From positions 62,001-126,000 of the forward strand of contig NZ_BMZT01000002.1 of NCBI RefSeq assembly GCF_014652935.1: a DNA stretch of 64,000 bases, given 5' to 3'. The notes under the pieces are model-generated. The model had not been told where the DNA came from. It did no database searches and saw only the letters and a program-made list of their open reading frames with translations. Shown piece by piece: positions 1 through 8,870 of the stretch. The position numbers and the translations under genes are program-made. Positions within the stretch are counted from its first letter, which is position 1. Each line of letters starts with the position of its first letter. Source of the DNA: Luteimonas padinae. GTDB taxonomy: Bacteria > Pseudomonadota > Gammaproteobacteria > Xanthomonadales > Xanthomonadaceae.

Positions 1-443
1 CCGGCGAGCAGGGCGTCGGCCATCTGCTCGACACGCTCCGGAGCGGTGTCCAGGGTGTGCGCAAGTGCGTTGCAGGCCGCCACCGCCTGCGCGGGCGTGC
101 CGGCGTCGCCGGCGACCTCGTCCAGCAGTCGGGCGAGCAGGGCGCGCCAGGCCGGATCGCGCGCCAGCCCGGTGGCCGGCAGCGGCGGCATCTCGTGCCG
201 GCGCGCCTGCGCGAGCACGTCGTCGTCGATCGCCGGCGCCTCGAACGATTTGAGCGCGCGCTGCTGCGCCTCGGCCAGGCGCGCCATCAGCCGCAGGTAG
301 CCCTCGATCGTGCTGGCGTCCGCCAGGCTGCGCAGGCGCGCGGCGCGGTCGGAGAACACGCCGGCGCGCTCGGGGATGCGCAGGCGCGGGATGCGGGTGT
401 GGTCGAGGTTTTCGATCTCGCCTCGCGGCAGGATGCGCGGCAC
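1..443 (-). CDS. fdhE: FdhE, formate dehydrogenase accessory protein (partial)
   Basis: Only the N-terminal 147 or so residues are visible; the frame runs off the left edge. They begin V-P-R-I-L-P-R-G-E and align from memory with the N-terminal half of FdhE, the cytoplasmic protein needed to produce active respiratory formate dehydrogenase. The rubredoxin-like cysteine pairs of the C-terminal half would lie outside the window. The start is a GTG at 443; GGAGG lies 4 nt upstream (448-452) and no ATG is available in frame nearby. It is the last visible gene of the fdoG-fdoH-fdoI-fdhE series, separated from fdoI by 117 bp that can form hairpins. Confidence 0.85.
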   Translation of the reverse strand, partial: MPRILPRGEIENLDHTRIPRLRIPERAGVFSDRAARLRSLADASTIEGYLRLMARLAEAQQRALKSFEAPAIDDDVLAQARRHEMPPLPATGLARDPAWRALLARLLDEVAGDAGTPAQAVAACNALAHTLDTAPERVEQMADALLA

Positions 444-472
444 GGTGCCTCCGTCGGGAGTGGAAAAAGGAC

Positions 473-554
473 GGCGCGCCGCGGGGGCGCGCCGATGTGC
501 CCCGTGGGGCAGGTTAGGCCATCGGTGCCGGCCGCGGCAAAGGCCGCGACCGGC
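473..554 (-). terminator. Hairpins between fdoI and fdhE (terminator or attenuator)
   Basis: Two stem-loops lie in the 117-bp gap. One (527-554) is a 12-bp stem with a single mismatch and an AAAG loop, starting 6 nt after the fdoI stop. The other (473-493) is an 8-bp perfect stem GGCGCGCC around GCGGG. Neither has a T tract, so they could stabilise the fdoGHI message or reduce read-through into fdhE rather than end transcription completely. Confidence 0.45.
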
Positions 555-560
555 GTGCCA

Positions 561-1220
561 TCACTTGGCGCTGGCGTCGCGGTCCACCTCGCGCAGCCAC
601 TCGCGGTGGTGCTTCCAGGCCCAGCCGCGCGTCACCCGCCCGCGCACCATCGCGCCCATCGAGCCCTTGACCCAGAACGCCGAGTAGGCGTGGAAGATGA
701 TCAGGCAGATGAGCACCGTGGCCAGGATCGCGTGCAGCACCGAGCCGAGGCGGACGATGGAAACCGGGAAGGCCGGCGCGAACCAGGGCTGCCACATCAC
801 GATGCCGGTCGCGAGCAGGCCGAGCATGCACAGCACCAGCAGCCAGAACAGGACCTTCTGCCCGCCGTTGTAGCGCCCGACCTCCGGCAGCTTCTCCTCG
901 CGCCCGGCGGCGACGTCGTCGATCTGCTTCAGCCACTGGCGGTCGCGCGCATCGAGCCGGTTGGAGCCGCCCATATGCCAGGCGAACAGCACGAACACCA
1001 CGAACATGAAGACGCCGAAGAACGGGTGCAGCACGCGCGTCCACGGCCCGCCGCCGAACAGGGCATAGAGCCAGCTCATCGCCGGGTGGTACAGGGCCAG
1101 TCCCGACAGGCCCGCCAGCAGGAAGCCGATCGCGATCAGCCAGTGGTTGGTGCGCTCGTTGGCGGTGTAGCGGACGATTTCGCGCGGATGCCCGCGGTCG
1201 GCCGGGGTGCGCTCAGTCAT
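561..1220 (-). CDS. fdoI: Formate dehydrogenase gamma subunit, cytochrome b556
   Basis: This 219-residue membrane protein anchors the enzyme and passes electrons from the beta subunit to quinone. Four hydrophobic segments are visible. Histidines expected to ligate two b hemes are present: one near the N-terminus (ERTNHWL), one before the second helix (LHPFFG), and two in the last helical region (SVLHAIL and IFHAYSAFW). Length matches the E. coli FdnI/FdoI family (about 211-217). An ATG at 1220 was chosen over an upstream frame extension because it overlaps the fdoH stop by 8 nt, a normal coupling arrangement, and gives the family's usual N-terminus. Confidence 0.93.
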   Translation of the reverse strand: MTERTPADRGHPREIVRYTANERTNHWLIAIGFLLAGLSGLALYHPAMSWLYALFGGGPWTRVLHPFFGVFMFVVFVLFAWHMGGSNRLDARDRQWLKQIDDVAAGREEKLPEVGRYNGGQKVLFWLLVLCMLGLLATGIVMWQPWFAPAFPVSIVRLGSVLHAILATVLICLIIFHAYSAFWVKGSMGAMVRGRVTRGWAWKHHREWLREVDRDASAK

Positions 1221-2181
1221 GGCGGTGCTCCTCGTCGCGTGCGCGCTGCAGGGTCCCCGGCGGATAGTCGCCCGCGGGCCGACCATCGGCCAGCGAGGCC
1301 TCGGCGTCCGCTTCGTCCACGTCGGTGACCACCTGGCGGCCGGTGCGGATGAAGTGGAAGAAGCCGATCACCGCGGTCACCGCCATCGCCGCCAGGCCGA
1401 CCGGCTTGGCCACGCCCTTCCACAGCGCCACCATCGGGCTGATGGTCGGGTTCTCGGGCAGGCCGCTGTACAGCGCCGGGCGGTCGGCGTGGTGCAGCAC
1501 GTACATCACGTGCGTGCCGCCGACGCCCTGCGGGTCGTACAGGCCGGCGTTCTCGAAGCCGCGCGACTTCAGGTCGACGATGCGGCTGGCGGCGTGGTCG
1601 GTCATCGCCTCCTTGGTGCCGAACACGATCGCTCCGGTCGGGCAGACCTTGGCGCAGGCCGGCGACTGGCCCACGGCCACGCGGTCCGAGCACAGCGTGC
1701 ACTTGTAGGCCTTGTTGTCCTTCTTCGAGATCCGCGGCACGTCGAACGGGCAGCCGGTGATGCAGTAGCCGCAGCCGATGCAGTTCTCCTCGTGGAAGTC
1801 CACGATGCCGTTGGCGTACTGGATGATCGCGCCCGGAGAGGGGCAGGCCTTCAGGCAGCCCGGGTCCTCGCAGTGCATGCAGCCGTCCTTGCGGATCAGC
1901 CACTCCAGGCCGCCGTCCTCGGTCTCGTGCTCGGCGAAGCGCATCAGCGTCCACGACTGCGCGCTGAGGTCGGCGGGGTTGTCGTACACGCCGACGTTCT
2001 CGCCGATGTCGTCGCGCAGGTCGTTCCACTCCATGCACGCCACCTGGCAGGCCTTGCAGCCGATGCACTTGGTGGTGTCGATCAGCTTGGCCACCGAGCC
2101 GCCGGCGTGCGGCTCGCGGGCGCCGGGTGGTGCGTAGGTGGTTGCGGAGCGCCGCTTGATGTCGAGTGATTGCAATGCCAT
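1213..2181 (-). CDS. fdoH: Formate dehydrogenase beta subunit, 4x[4Fe-4S]
   Basis: This 322-residue electron-transfer subunit carries four cysteine clusters: [37 protein letters not shown] and CTLCSDR followed by CAKVCP. Together they would hold four [4Fe-4S] centres linking the catalytic subunit to the cytochrome b. A single hydrophobic helix (about residues 255-275) near the C-terminus is the membrane anchor, as in E. coli FdnH. The ATG at 2181 has AGGAG 7 nt upstream and starts 10 nt after the fdoG stop, so the subunits are co-transcribed. The protein has no export signal and probably leaves the cell with the Tat-signal-bearing alpha subunit. Confidence 0.95.
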   Translation of the reverse strand: MALQSLDIKRRSATTYAPPGAREPHAGGSVAKLIDTTKCIGCKACQVACMEWNDLRDDIGENVGVYDNPADLSAQSWTLMRFAEHETEDGGLEWLIRKDGCMHCEDPGCLKACPSPGAIIQYANGIVDFHEENCIGCGYCITGCPFDVPRISKKDNKAYKCTLCSDRVAVGQSPACAKVCPTGAIVFGTKEAMTDHAASRIVDLKSRGFENAGLYDPQGVGGTHVMYVLHHADRPALYSGLPENPTISPMVALWKGVAKPVGLAAMAVTAVIGFFHFIRTGRQVVTDVDEADAEASLADGRPAGDYPPGTLQRARDEEHRHD

Positions 2182-2191
2182 GCCGGGGCTC

Positions 2192-5100
2192 CTATGCCTT
2201 TTCCACGTTCACCAGGAACGACTTGAACTCGGGTGTCTGCGAGTTGCCGTCGCCCACCGATGGCGTCAGGGTATTGGTCAGGTAGCCCGGCTTGGTGAGG
2301 CCGGTCAGACCCCAGTGCAGCGGGATGCCGACGTGGTGCAGGGTCTTGCCGTCGACCTGGAGCGCGCGGATGCGCTTGGTCACCACCGCCACCGCCACGA
2401 TGTGCCCACGCTTGGACGTGACGCGCACGCGGTCGCCGTGGGACACGCCGATCTCCTTCGCAAGTCCCTCGCCGATCTCGACGAACTGCTCCGGCTGCAG
2501 GATCGCGTTGAGGCGGACGTGCTTGGTCCAGTAGTGGAAGTGCTCGGTCAGGCGGTAGGTGGTGCCGACGTACGGGAACTCGTCGACCTTGCCCATCGTC
2601 GCCAGGTCGGCCTCGAACACGCGTGCGGCCGGGTTGCTGGTGGCGGCGGGCGTGTCCGGGTTCAGCGGGTTGTAGCCCAGCGGGGTCTCGAACGGCTCGT
2701 AGTGCTCGGGGAACGGGCCTTCGGCCATGCCGTCGCGGGCGAAGAACCGTGCGACGCCCTCGGGGTTCATGATGAAGGGGCTCATTCCGCCGGCGGGGTC
2801 CTCGTCGGCCTTGAAGTCCGGCACGTCGGCGCCGGTCCAGGCGGTGCCGTTCCACCACACCAGCGGCCGCTTCGGGTCGAAGGGCTTGCCGGACGGATCC
2901 GCGGAGGCGCGGTTGTAGAGGATGCGGCGGTTGGCCGGCCACGCCCAGGCCCACTTCAGGGTCTGGCCGATGCCGGTCGGGTCGCTGTTGTCGCGCCGCG
3001 CCATCATGTTGCCGTCCTGGGTCCAGGCACCGGCGTAGATCCAGCAGCCGCTGGACGTGCTGCCGTCGTCGCGCAGCTCGCCGAAGCCCGAGACCTGCTC
3101 GCCGCGGCGGCGGGTGATGCGGCTCGGGTCGCGCGGGTCCGGGAGGTCCTCCAGCGCCCGGCCGTTGTACTCCATCGCAAGCTCCGCGGCGGAGGGATGC
3201 AGCGGCTGGGCGTGGTTCCAGGTCAGGTTCAGCACCGGATCGGGGAACGCACCGCCCTCGGTGCTGTACATCTCCCGCATCCGCATGAACAGGCGGGCCA
3301 TGATCTCGATGTCGGTCTTCGCCAGGCCGGGCGGCTCGGCGCCTTTCCAGTGCCACTGCAGCCAGCGGCCGGAGTTCACCAGCGCGCCTTCCTCCTCGGC
3401 GAAGCAGCTGGTGGGCAGGCGGAAGACCTCGGTCTGGATGGCCGCCGGGTCGACGTCGTTGGCATCGCCGAAGTTCTTCCAGAACTCGGAGGTGTCGGTG
3501 GCCAGCGGATCCATGACCACCAGGAACTTCAGCTTCGACAGCGCCGAGATCATCTTGGCCTTGTTCGGCGCAGCCGCCAGCGGGTTGAAGCCCTGGCAGA
3601 TGTAGCCGTTGACCTTGCCCTGGTCCATCAGCTCGTAGGTCTGGAGCATGTCGTAGGGCTTGTCGAGCTTGGGCAGGTAGTCGAAGGCCCAGTCGTTGTC
3701 CGCGGTGGCGGCATCGCCATACCACGCCTTCATCAGGCTGACGTGGAACTTCGGGTAGTGCTGCCAGTAGCTGAGCTGGTTTTCACGCAAAGGCTTGAGC
3801 GTGCGCGAGGCGATGTAGGTGCCGTAGTCCTGCTCGTGCTCGTTGGGCAGCGTCAGGTAGCCCGGCAGCAGGTTCGACATCAGCCCCAGGTCGGTGAGGC
3901 CCTGGATGTTGGAGTGCCCGCGCAGCGCGTTCATGCCGCCGCCGGCGATGCCGATGTTTCCCAGCAGCAGCTGCAGCATCGCGCCGGTGCGGATGATCTG
4001 CGAGCCGATGGAGTGCTGCGTCCAGCCCAGCGCGTACAGGATGGTGCCGGCGCGGTCGGGGCGGGCGGTGGACGCCAGCATGTCGACCACGGTGTGGAAC
4101 TGCTCCTGGGTGGTGCCGCAGACGCGCTCGACCATCTCCGGCGTGTAGCGCGCGTAGTGCTTGCGCAGCAGCTGGTAGACGCAGCGCGGGTGCTGCATCG
4201 TCGGGTCGGTGACCACGAAGCCGTCGGCGCCGCGCTCGTAGTCCCAGGTGGCCTTGTCGTAGCGCCGCCGGTCCGCGTCGTAGCCGGAATAGAGGCCGCC
4301 GTCGAACGCAAAGTCCTCGCGCACGATGAAGGTCATGTCCGTGTAGTTGCGGACGTACTCGTGCTGGATGCGGTCGGTCTCGATCAGGTTGCTGATCGCC
4401 GCGCCCAGGAACACGATGTCCGTGCCGGTGCGGATCGGCGCGTAGTAGTCCGCGACCGACGCCGAGCGGTTGAACCGCGGGTCGACCACGACCAGCCTGG
4501 CGTTGTTATGCGCCTTGGCCTCGGTAACCCACTTGAACCCGCAGGGATGGGCCTCGGCTGCGTTGCCGCCCATGATCAGGACCACGTCCGCGTTCTTGAT
4601 GTCGACCCAATGGTTCGTCATCGCTCCACGGCCAAACGTCGGGGCAAGACCTGCCACCGTCGGGCCGTGTCAAACGCGGGCCTGGTTGTCGAATGCGAGC
4701 AGGCCGAGCGAGCGCGCGACCTTGTGGGTGATGTAGGCGGTCTCGTTGCTGGTGGCCGAGGCCGCGAGCATGCCGGTGGTGATCCAGCGGTTGACCGTGC
4801 GGCCCTCGGGCGTCTGCGCCACGAAGTTGGCGTCGCGGTCGTCCTTCATCAGGCGCGCGATGCGCTCGAACGCGTCGTCCCAGCCGATCGGCTCCCAGGT
4901 GTCGGAGCCGGGCGCCCGGTACTCGGGCTGCTTGAGCCGGTTCGGGCTGTGGATGAAGTCGATCAGGCCGGCGCCCTTGGGGCACAGCGTGCCGCGGTTG
5001 ACCGGGTGGTCCGGATCGCCCTCGATGTGGACGATGGCGGAGGCGGAGTTCTTCGCGCCGTCGCCAAGGCCGTACATCAGCAGGCCGCAGGCAACCGAAC

Positions 5101-5260
5101 AATAGGGACAGGTGTTCCGGGTCTCGGTCATGCGCGCCAGCTTGAACTGGCGGACTTCGGCCATGGCCGGCGCCGGACTGGCGCCGAGCAGGGCCAGGCT
5201 GGAACCGGCGAGGCCGGTGCCCGAGACCTTGAGGAACTGCCGTCGATTCATGTTGACCAT
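2192..5260 (-). CDS. fdoG: Formate dehydrogenase alpha subunit, selenocysteine-containing
   Basis: This 1022-residue molybdopterin enzyme oxidises formate to CO2 in the periplasm. An in-frame TGA at 4670-4672 is residue 197 and must be read as selenocysteine: the context is N-Q-A-R-V-U-H-G-P-T-V, as in E. coli FdnG (Sec196), and the frame continues without other interruption. The N-terminus is a Tat signal ([10 protein letters not shown], then an Ala-rich segment), followed by the [4Fe-4S] ligands CPYCSVACG and TLCPKG. The C-terminal MGD-binding domain is complete. The start at 5260 was chosen because GAGG lies 8 nt upstream and it places the twin-arginine motif near the end; an open frame extends further to 5341. 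Read naively, this gene would be split in two. Confidence 0.95.
4643..4672 (-). promoter_or_regulatory. Bacterial SECIS element of fdoG with the UGA codon
   Basis: On the minus strand the UGA codon (4672-4670) is followed by an apical stem GGCA/UGCC enclosing the loop GGUCU (4655-4643). The distance from UGA to the loop and the GGUCU loop match the E. coli fdhF and fdnG elements that bind SelB. A second possible pairing, GGCC at about 4666-4663 with a downstream GGCC, would lengthen the lower stem. Confidence 0.9.
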
Positions 5261-5460
5261 GAAGCGATCCTCGAGTCGTGGTGGCTGGAAGGCCCGGCGT
5301 GCCGGGCCACCTTGGCTTGTGCGCGCGTTCCGCGCAGGCACGCCCCAGCATAGTCCGGGCAGGTTGCAAGGTAAACGCGGCGGCGGAAGCCGTTGGCGGG
5401 CAATAGGTGGGCTCTATCGCGGCCCCGTAAGATGCGGCGACCCCGTCACGCGGCAACCCC

Positions 5461-6744
5461 ATGGCACAGGCATCCGATCGCGACCCGTATCCCGACGCCC
5501 TGCGTGCCTGCGCGCTGCTGGTGGTGGTGCTCGGGCACTGGGTCGCGACCCTGCCTCGGCTGGCCGACGGGCAGCTGGTCGACACCGACCACCTGCTCGG
5601 CATCTGGGATATGGCCGGCGTCCTGACCTGGCTGGTGCAGGTGGTGCCGCTGTTCGTGTTCGTGTCCGCCGCGGTCAGCGCCGACGGCGTGGCGCGGCGG
5701 CTGCGGCAGCACCGGCAGGCGCAGTGGTGGGCCGGGCGCGCACTGGGCCTGGCGCGGCCGACGGTCACCTACCTGGCGGTGCTGGTGGCGCTGGCGGCGG
5801 TGTCGCTGTTCACCGGCGGACGCCTGCTGGGCGTGTTCAACCAGTCGCTGACGATCCACCTCTGGTTCCTGCTGATGCTGCTCACCGTGCAGGCGCTGCT
5901 GCCGTGGTGCCTGCGGCTGGACGCGCGCTTCGGGCTGCGCGCGGTGCTGGGGCTGGTGGCGGTGGCCGCCGCCCTCGACGTGGCGCGTGCCGGCGCGTGG
6001 ACGCCGGAGGCGCTGCGCTGGCTGGGCCGCGGCGTGGCCGAAAGTCCACCCGGCATCGCCTGGCTCAACATGCTGGTGGTCTGGCTGCTGCCGCAGCAGC
6101 TTGGCATCGCGTGGAAGCGCGGGCGCTTCCGCGGCGTGGGCGCGGGCGTGGGCCTGCTCCTGCTGGGGTGTGCCTGGCTGGCCTGGGCGATGGCGAGCGG
6201 GTATCCGGTGGCGATGGTCGGCGTGGCGCTGGCCGGCAACAACATGCTGCCGCCGACGCTGGCCCTGGTTGGCGTGATGTGGCTGCAGGTGGGCGCCGTG
6301 CTCGCGTTCGAGCCGGTGGCGCGGCGCCTGCTGGCGGGCCGCGCGCTCGGGCGCGCGATCGCGGTGCTGGGCGCGCTCGGCATGCCGCTGTATCTCTGGC
6401 ACAAGCTGGCCGAGCTCCCGGCCGCATGGCTGGGCGAGAAGCTCGGGCTGCCGATCGACGCCGGTGTCCCCGGCGAGCCCGGGTTCTGGGTGGGGCGCGC
6501 GGGCTGGATCGCGCTCTGCCTGCTGGTGGTGGCGCCGCTGGTGGCGCTGGTGGTGCGCTACGAACTGCGGCGCACGCGCGAAGTTCCCGCCGTGGATGCG
6601 CTGGCGCCGGTACTCCTGGGCGGGCTGGCCCTGTACCTGGGCCTGGCGTCGGCGCTGGTCTGGGGCGTGTGGCCGGGCGCTGTGGTCGGACTGGCGGGTG
6701 TGGCGCTGGCCTCGCGGCTGCTGCGGAAACGCGGCGATGGCTGA
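5461..6744 (+). CDS. Acyltransferase family 3 membrane protein
   Basis: This 427-residue polytopic protein has about ten hydrophobic segments. The N-terminus reads YPDALRACALLVVVLGHW, the usual opening of OafA/YrhL-type acyltransferases with the catalytic histidine of the R-x10-H type. Late in the protein is GMPLYLWHK, also typical. Such proteins acylate surface sugars or other exported glycans; the substrate here is not evident. It is divergent from fdoG across a 200-bp gap (5261-5460) in which I see no other feature, and overlaps the next gene by 8 nt, so the two are probably one transcript. Confidence 0.85.
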   Translation: MAQASDRDPYPDALRACALLVVVLGHWVATLPRLADGQLVDTDHLLGIWDMAGVLTWLVQVVPLFVFVSAAVSADGVARRLRQHRQAQWWAGRALGLARPTVTYLAVLVALAAVSLFTGGRLLGVFNQSLTIHLWFLLMLLTVQALLPWCLRLDARFGLRAVLGLVAVAAALDVARAGAWTPEALRWLGRGVAESPPGIAWLNMLVVWLLPQQLGIAWKRGRFRGVGAGVGLLLLGCAWLAWAMASGYPVAMVGVALAGNNMLPPTLALVGVMWLQVGAVLAFEPVARRLLAGRALGRAIAVLGALGMPLYLWHKLAELPAAWLGEKLGLPIDAGVPGEPGFWVGRAGWIALCLLVVAPLVALVVRYELRRTREVPAVDALAPVLLGGLALYLGLASALVWGVWPGAVVGLAGVALASRLLRKRGDG

Positions 6745-7351
6745 GCCCGGCGCGATGCTTCGCGTGGCCAGGCTGGTGTCGATCCTGGTGCATCCGGTGG
6801 TGGTCATGGCCGCGGCAGCGGTGGTGGCCGCAGGCGACGGCCCGTCGCCTGCGCTGCGCTGGCAGGCGCTCGCGGTGGTCGTGGTGGCCGCGACCGGAGT
6901 GATGGTCTACAGCATGTCGAAGACGCGCTCGGGGCGCTGGGTGCACGTCGACGCGTCGCAGCGGCACGAGCGCGCGCAGCTCAATCGCTTCGCGTCGTGG
7001 TGGCTGCTCGTGCTGGCGGTCGGCCTCGCGATGGCGGGCGCGCATGCCGGCGTCGTGGCCGCGATCGCGCTGTCGGGTGGAATCGTGCTCGCCGGCCATC
7101 TGCTGCGGCGCTGGCTGAAGAGTTCGCTGCACGTCGCGTTCGCCGCCTTCGCGACGGGCATCGCCTGGCCGCATGTGGCCGCCGCGGGCGTGCTGCTGGC
7201 GGCGACGGTCGCGGTCGCCTGGTCGCGGCTTGTCCTGCGCCGGCACGTCCCGGCCGAGCTCCTGTCCGGATCGCTGCTCGGCGCCGCGGCCGGTGCCGCG
7301 CTGCACGCCATCGTGCAGGGCTGGATTCCGGCGCCTGCTCCGACGCCCTGA
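6737..7351 (+). CDS. Divergent PAP2-like membrane protein
   Basis: This 204-residue protein has five or six hydrophobic segments. Three short motifs resemble the PAP2 phosphatase signature in weakened form: a basic stretch SKTRSGRW for motif 1, KSSLHVAF for the S-x-H of motif 2, and SRLVLRRHVPAE for S-R-x5-H-x3-D, with Glu in place of the Asp. It may therefore be a lipid-phosphate phosphatase or a relative that has lost activity. The ATG at 6737 overlaps the acyltransferase stop by 8 nt, which suggests a shared role in lipid-linked or surface-polymer metabolism. The family assignment is tentative. Confidence 0.6.
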   Translation: MAEPGAMLRVARLVSILVHPVVVMAAAAVVAAGDGPSPALRWQALAVVVVAATGVMVYSMSKTRSGRWVHVDASQRHERAQLNRFASWWLLVLAVGLAMAGAHAGVVAAIALSGGIVLAGHLLRRWLKSSLHVAFAAFATGIAWPHVAAAGVLLAATVAVAWSRLVLRRHVPAELLSGSLLGAAAGAALHAIVQGWIPAPAPTP

Positions 7352-7357
7352 GGCCGA

Positions 7358-7509
7358 ATGAAGATCGTCCACTCGCCACTGCACCTGCGCTGGGCGTGGA
7401 CACCTTCGAGGGCGATCCGATCAGCGCCTTCCGCCTGGGCGAAGCGCACTTCCCGATGATCGACACCAACGTGGCCGGCGTGCTCGGCGCGTTCTGCGGC
7501 GCGCGTCGC
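7358..7509 (+). pseudogene. Deletion relic of an acetylpolyamine aminohydrolase / HDAC-like gene
   Basis: An ATG at 7358 opens with MKIVHSP, the normal start of class II histone-deacetylase-like acetylpolyamine aminohydrolases. After about 10 codons the sequence jumps, in another frame, to ALGVDTFEGDPISAFRL, a block from the C-terminal quarter of that family, then HFPMI, then TNVAGVLGAF, which resembles the last helix. Roughly 300 residues are missing through what looks like two internal deletions, and the native stop is gone where the converging hydrolase gene begins. This is read from family memory without an alignment. No functional product is expected. Confidence 0.55.
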
Positions 7510-7515
7510 GTGGCC

Positions 7516-8403
7516 TCAGGCCAGGTGGCGCTTGAACCACGCGGTCGTGCGCTCCCAGGCCAGGCGTGCCGCCGCCTCGTCGTAGCGCGGCGTCGAGTCG
7601 TTGTGGAAGCCGTGCTGCGTGCCGGGATACACGTGGGCCTCGTACTCCGTGCCCGCCGCCTTCAGCGCCGCCTCGTAGGCCGGCCACGTCGCGTTGACGT
7701 GCTCGTCGGTCTCGGCGAAGTGGATCAGCAGCGGCGCCCTGATGCGCGGCACGTCTTCCGGCTTCGCTTGGCGGCCGTAGAACGGCACCGCGGCGGCCAG
7801 TTCGGGATAGGCCACCGCCGCCGCGTGCGACACGCCGCCGCCGTAGCAGAAGCCGGTGATGCCGACCTTGTCCGTGGTGCGCGCATCGGCCAGCAGGAAC
7901 TCGATGGCGGCGAAGAAGTCGTTCATGAGCATTTCCGGATCGACCTTCGCCTGCAGCTCGCGGCCGCGCTCGTCGTTGCCGGGGTAGCCGCCGACGGAGT
8001 TCAGGCCGTCGGGCGCCAGCGCCGCGAAGCCGGCCTTGGCCACGCGCCGGGCGACGTCCTCGATGTAAGGGTTGAGGCCGCGGTTCTCGTGCACCACCAC
8101 CACGCCGGGCACCGGGTCTTCGGCGCCGGCCGGCATCACCAGGTAGCCGCGCACCTCGCCATGGCCCTTCGGCGAGGGGTAGGTGATGTACTCCGCGCGG
8201 ATGCCCGGGTCGGTGAACGCGACCTGCTGCGCCAGCGCATAGTCCGGGCTCAGCGCGGCCAGCAGGGCGACGGCGCTCATCCCCCCGATCGCCAGCGCGC
8301 CGGCGCGGTCCAGGAACTGCCGGCGGCTGAGCCGGCCATGCACGTAACCGTCGTAGAGCTCGAGCAGCTCGGGCGGAAAGTCCTTCGCGGTCAGGCGGGC
8401 CAT
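7516..8403 (-). CDS. Dienelactone hydrolase family protein, Tat-exported
   Basis: This 295-residue alpha/beta hydrolase shows the cysteine nucleophile of dienelactone hydrolases in GFCYGGG, the upstream glutamate in HENRG, an acidic residue in AETDEH and the histidine in QHGFHND. The N-terminus has SRRQFLDRAG followed by a hydrophobic stretch and A-L-A-Q, a plausible twin-arginine signal, so the enzyme probably works in the periplasm. The ATG at 8403 has GAGAGG about 7 nt upstream; a GTG three codons earlier is the alternative start. It converges with the pseudogene at 7358 and is divergent from the small gene at 8544. The substrate cannot be told from sequence. Confidence 0.88.
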   Translation of the reverse strand: MARLTAKDFPPELLELYDGYVHGRLSRRQFLDRAGALAIGGMSAVALLAALSPDYALAQQVAFTDPGIRAEYITYPSPKGHGEVRGYLVMPAGAEDPVPGVVVVHENRGLNPYIEDVARRVAKAGFAALAPDGLNSVGGYPGNDERGRELQAKVDPEMLMNDFFAAIEFLLADARTTDKVGITGFCYGGGVSHAAAVAYPELAAAVPFYGRQAKPEDVPRIRAPLLIHFAETDEHVNATWPAYEAALKAAGTEYEAHVYPGTQHGFHNDSTPRYDEAAARLAWERTTAWFKRHLA

Positions 8404-8460
8404 CTGGGGCACCTCTCATGCGGGCGTGCGCGCCCAAGATAGCGCAGGTACGCCACGCGC

Positions 8461-8474
8461 TTGACCCGGGTCAA
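8461..8474. promoter_or_regulatory. FNR/DNR-type dyad TTGACCCGGGTCAA
   Basis: A perfect 14-bp palindrome lies between the divergent genes at 8403 (minus) and 8544 (plus), about 58 and 69 bp from their starts. The TTGAC-N4-GTCAA form is that of Crp/Fnr-family operators. A near-identical site occurs at 17601-17614. Function is inferred from form and placement only. Confidence 0.5.
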
Positions 8475-8543
8475 GGACGGCCGGCAGGCGCCCGCCGACC
8501 ATGGCCGTCGCCGGGAATGCCGGCGCCATGACTGGAGATCCAC

Positions 8544-8780
8544 ATGCAGTTCGAACTCGACGGCCGGCCCGACGCCGCCACGCTCGCCGCCGCGCTCCGC
8601 CCGCTCGATCCTGATGCGCAGGTCGCGCTCGATGCCGGCAACGGCCGCCTCGACGTGGTCACCAGCGCCAGCCGCGAGCAGGTGGCCACCGCGCTGCGCC
8701 AGGCCGGCTACGGCGTGTCGCCGGTCGTGCAGGAGCTGCACGTCAGCGGCGGCAGCACCTGCTGCGGCGGCTGCAGCTGA
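8544..8780 (+). CDS. Small HMA-like protein with a CCGGC tail
   Basis: This 78-residue protein has a predicted beta-alpha-beta-beta-alpha-beta pattern like a heavy-metal-associated domain: the opening strand MQFELDG, the helix AATLAAALRPL, the strand RLDVVTS, the helix REQVATALRQAGY and a last strand. It lacks the usual N-terminal CxxC; its only cysteines are in the C-terminal STCCGGCS, which could bind a soft metal. GGAG lies upstream of the ATG. A perfect FNR-type dyad precedes it by 69 bp. I do not recognise a named family. It might be a metallochaperone or a redox-responsive accessory protein. Confidence 0.7.
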   Translation: MQFELDGRPDAATLAAALRPLDPDAQVALDAGNGRLDVVTSASREQVATALRQAGYGVSPVVQELHVSGGSTCCGGCS

Positions 8781-8870
8781 GGATTCGCCTGCGCCGCAGG
8801 CGGGGCCTGCGCTCACGCCGGGCGGACGCATGCGTTGCCATGATCGGGCCAGTCCACCAGGAGTTGACCC

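Noticed and set aside
4670-4672. TGA in fdoG as a nonsense mutation or sequencing frameshift making a pseudogene
   Set aside because: The codon sits at the family's selenocysteine position, the frame is intact on both sides, and a SECIS hairpin follows.
2138-5353. A 1071-codon open frame on the plus strand across the fdo genes
   Set aside because: It is fully antisense to fdoG/fdoH, whose products are unmistakable. Its translation is Arg/Val/Gly/Ala repetitive with no family match. Long antisense frames are normal at about 71% G+C.
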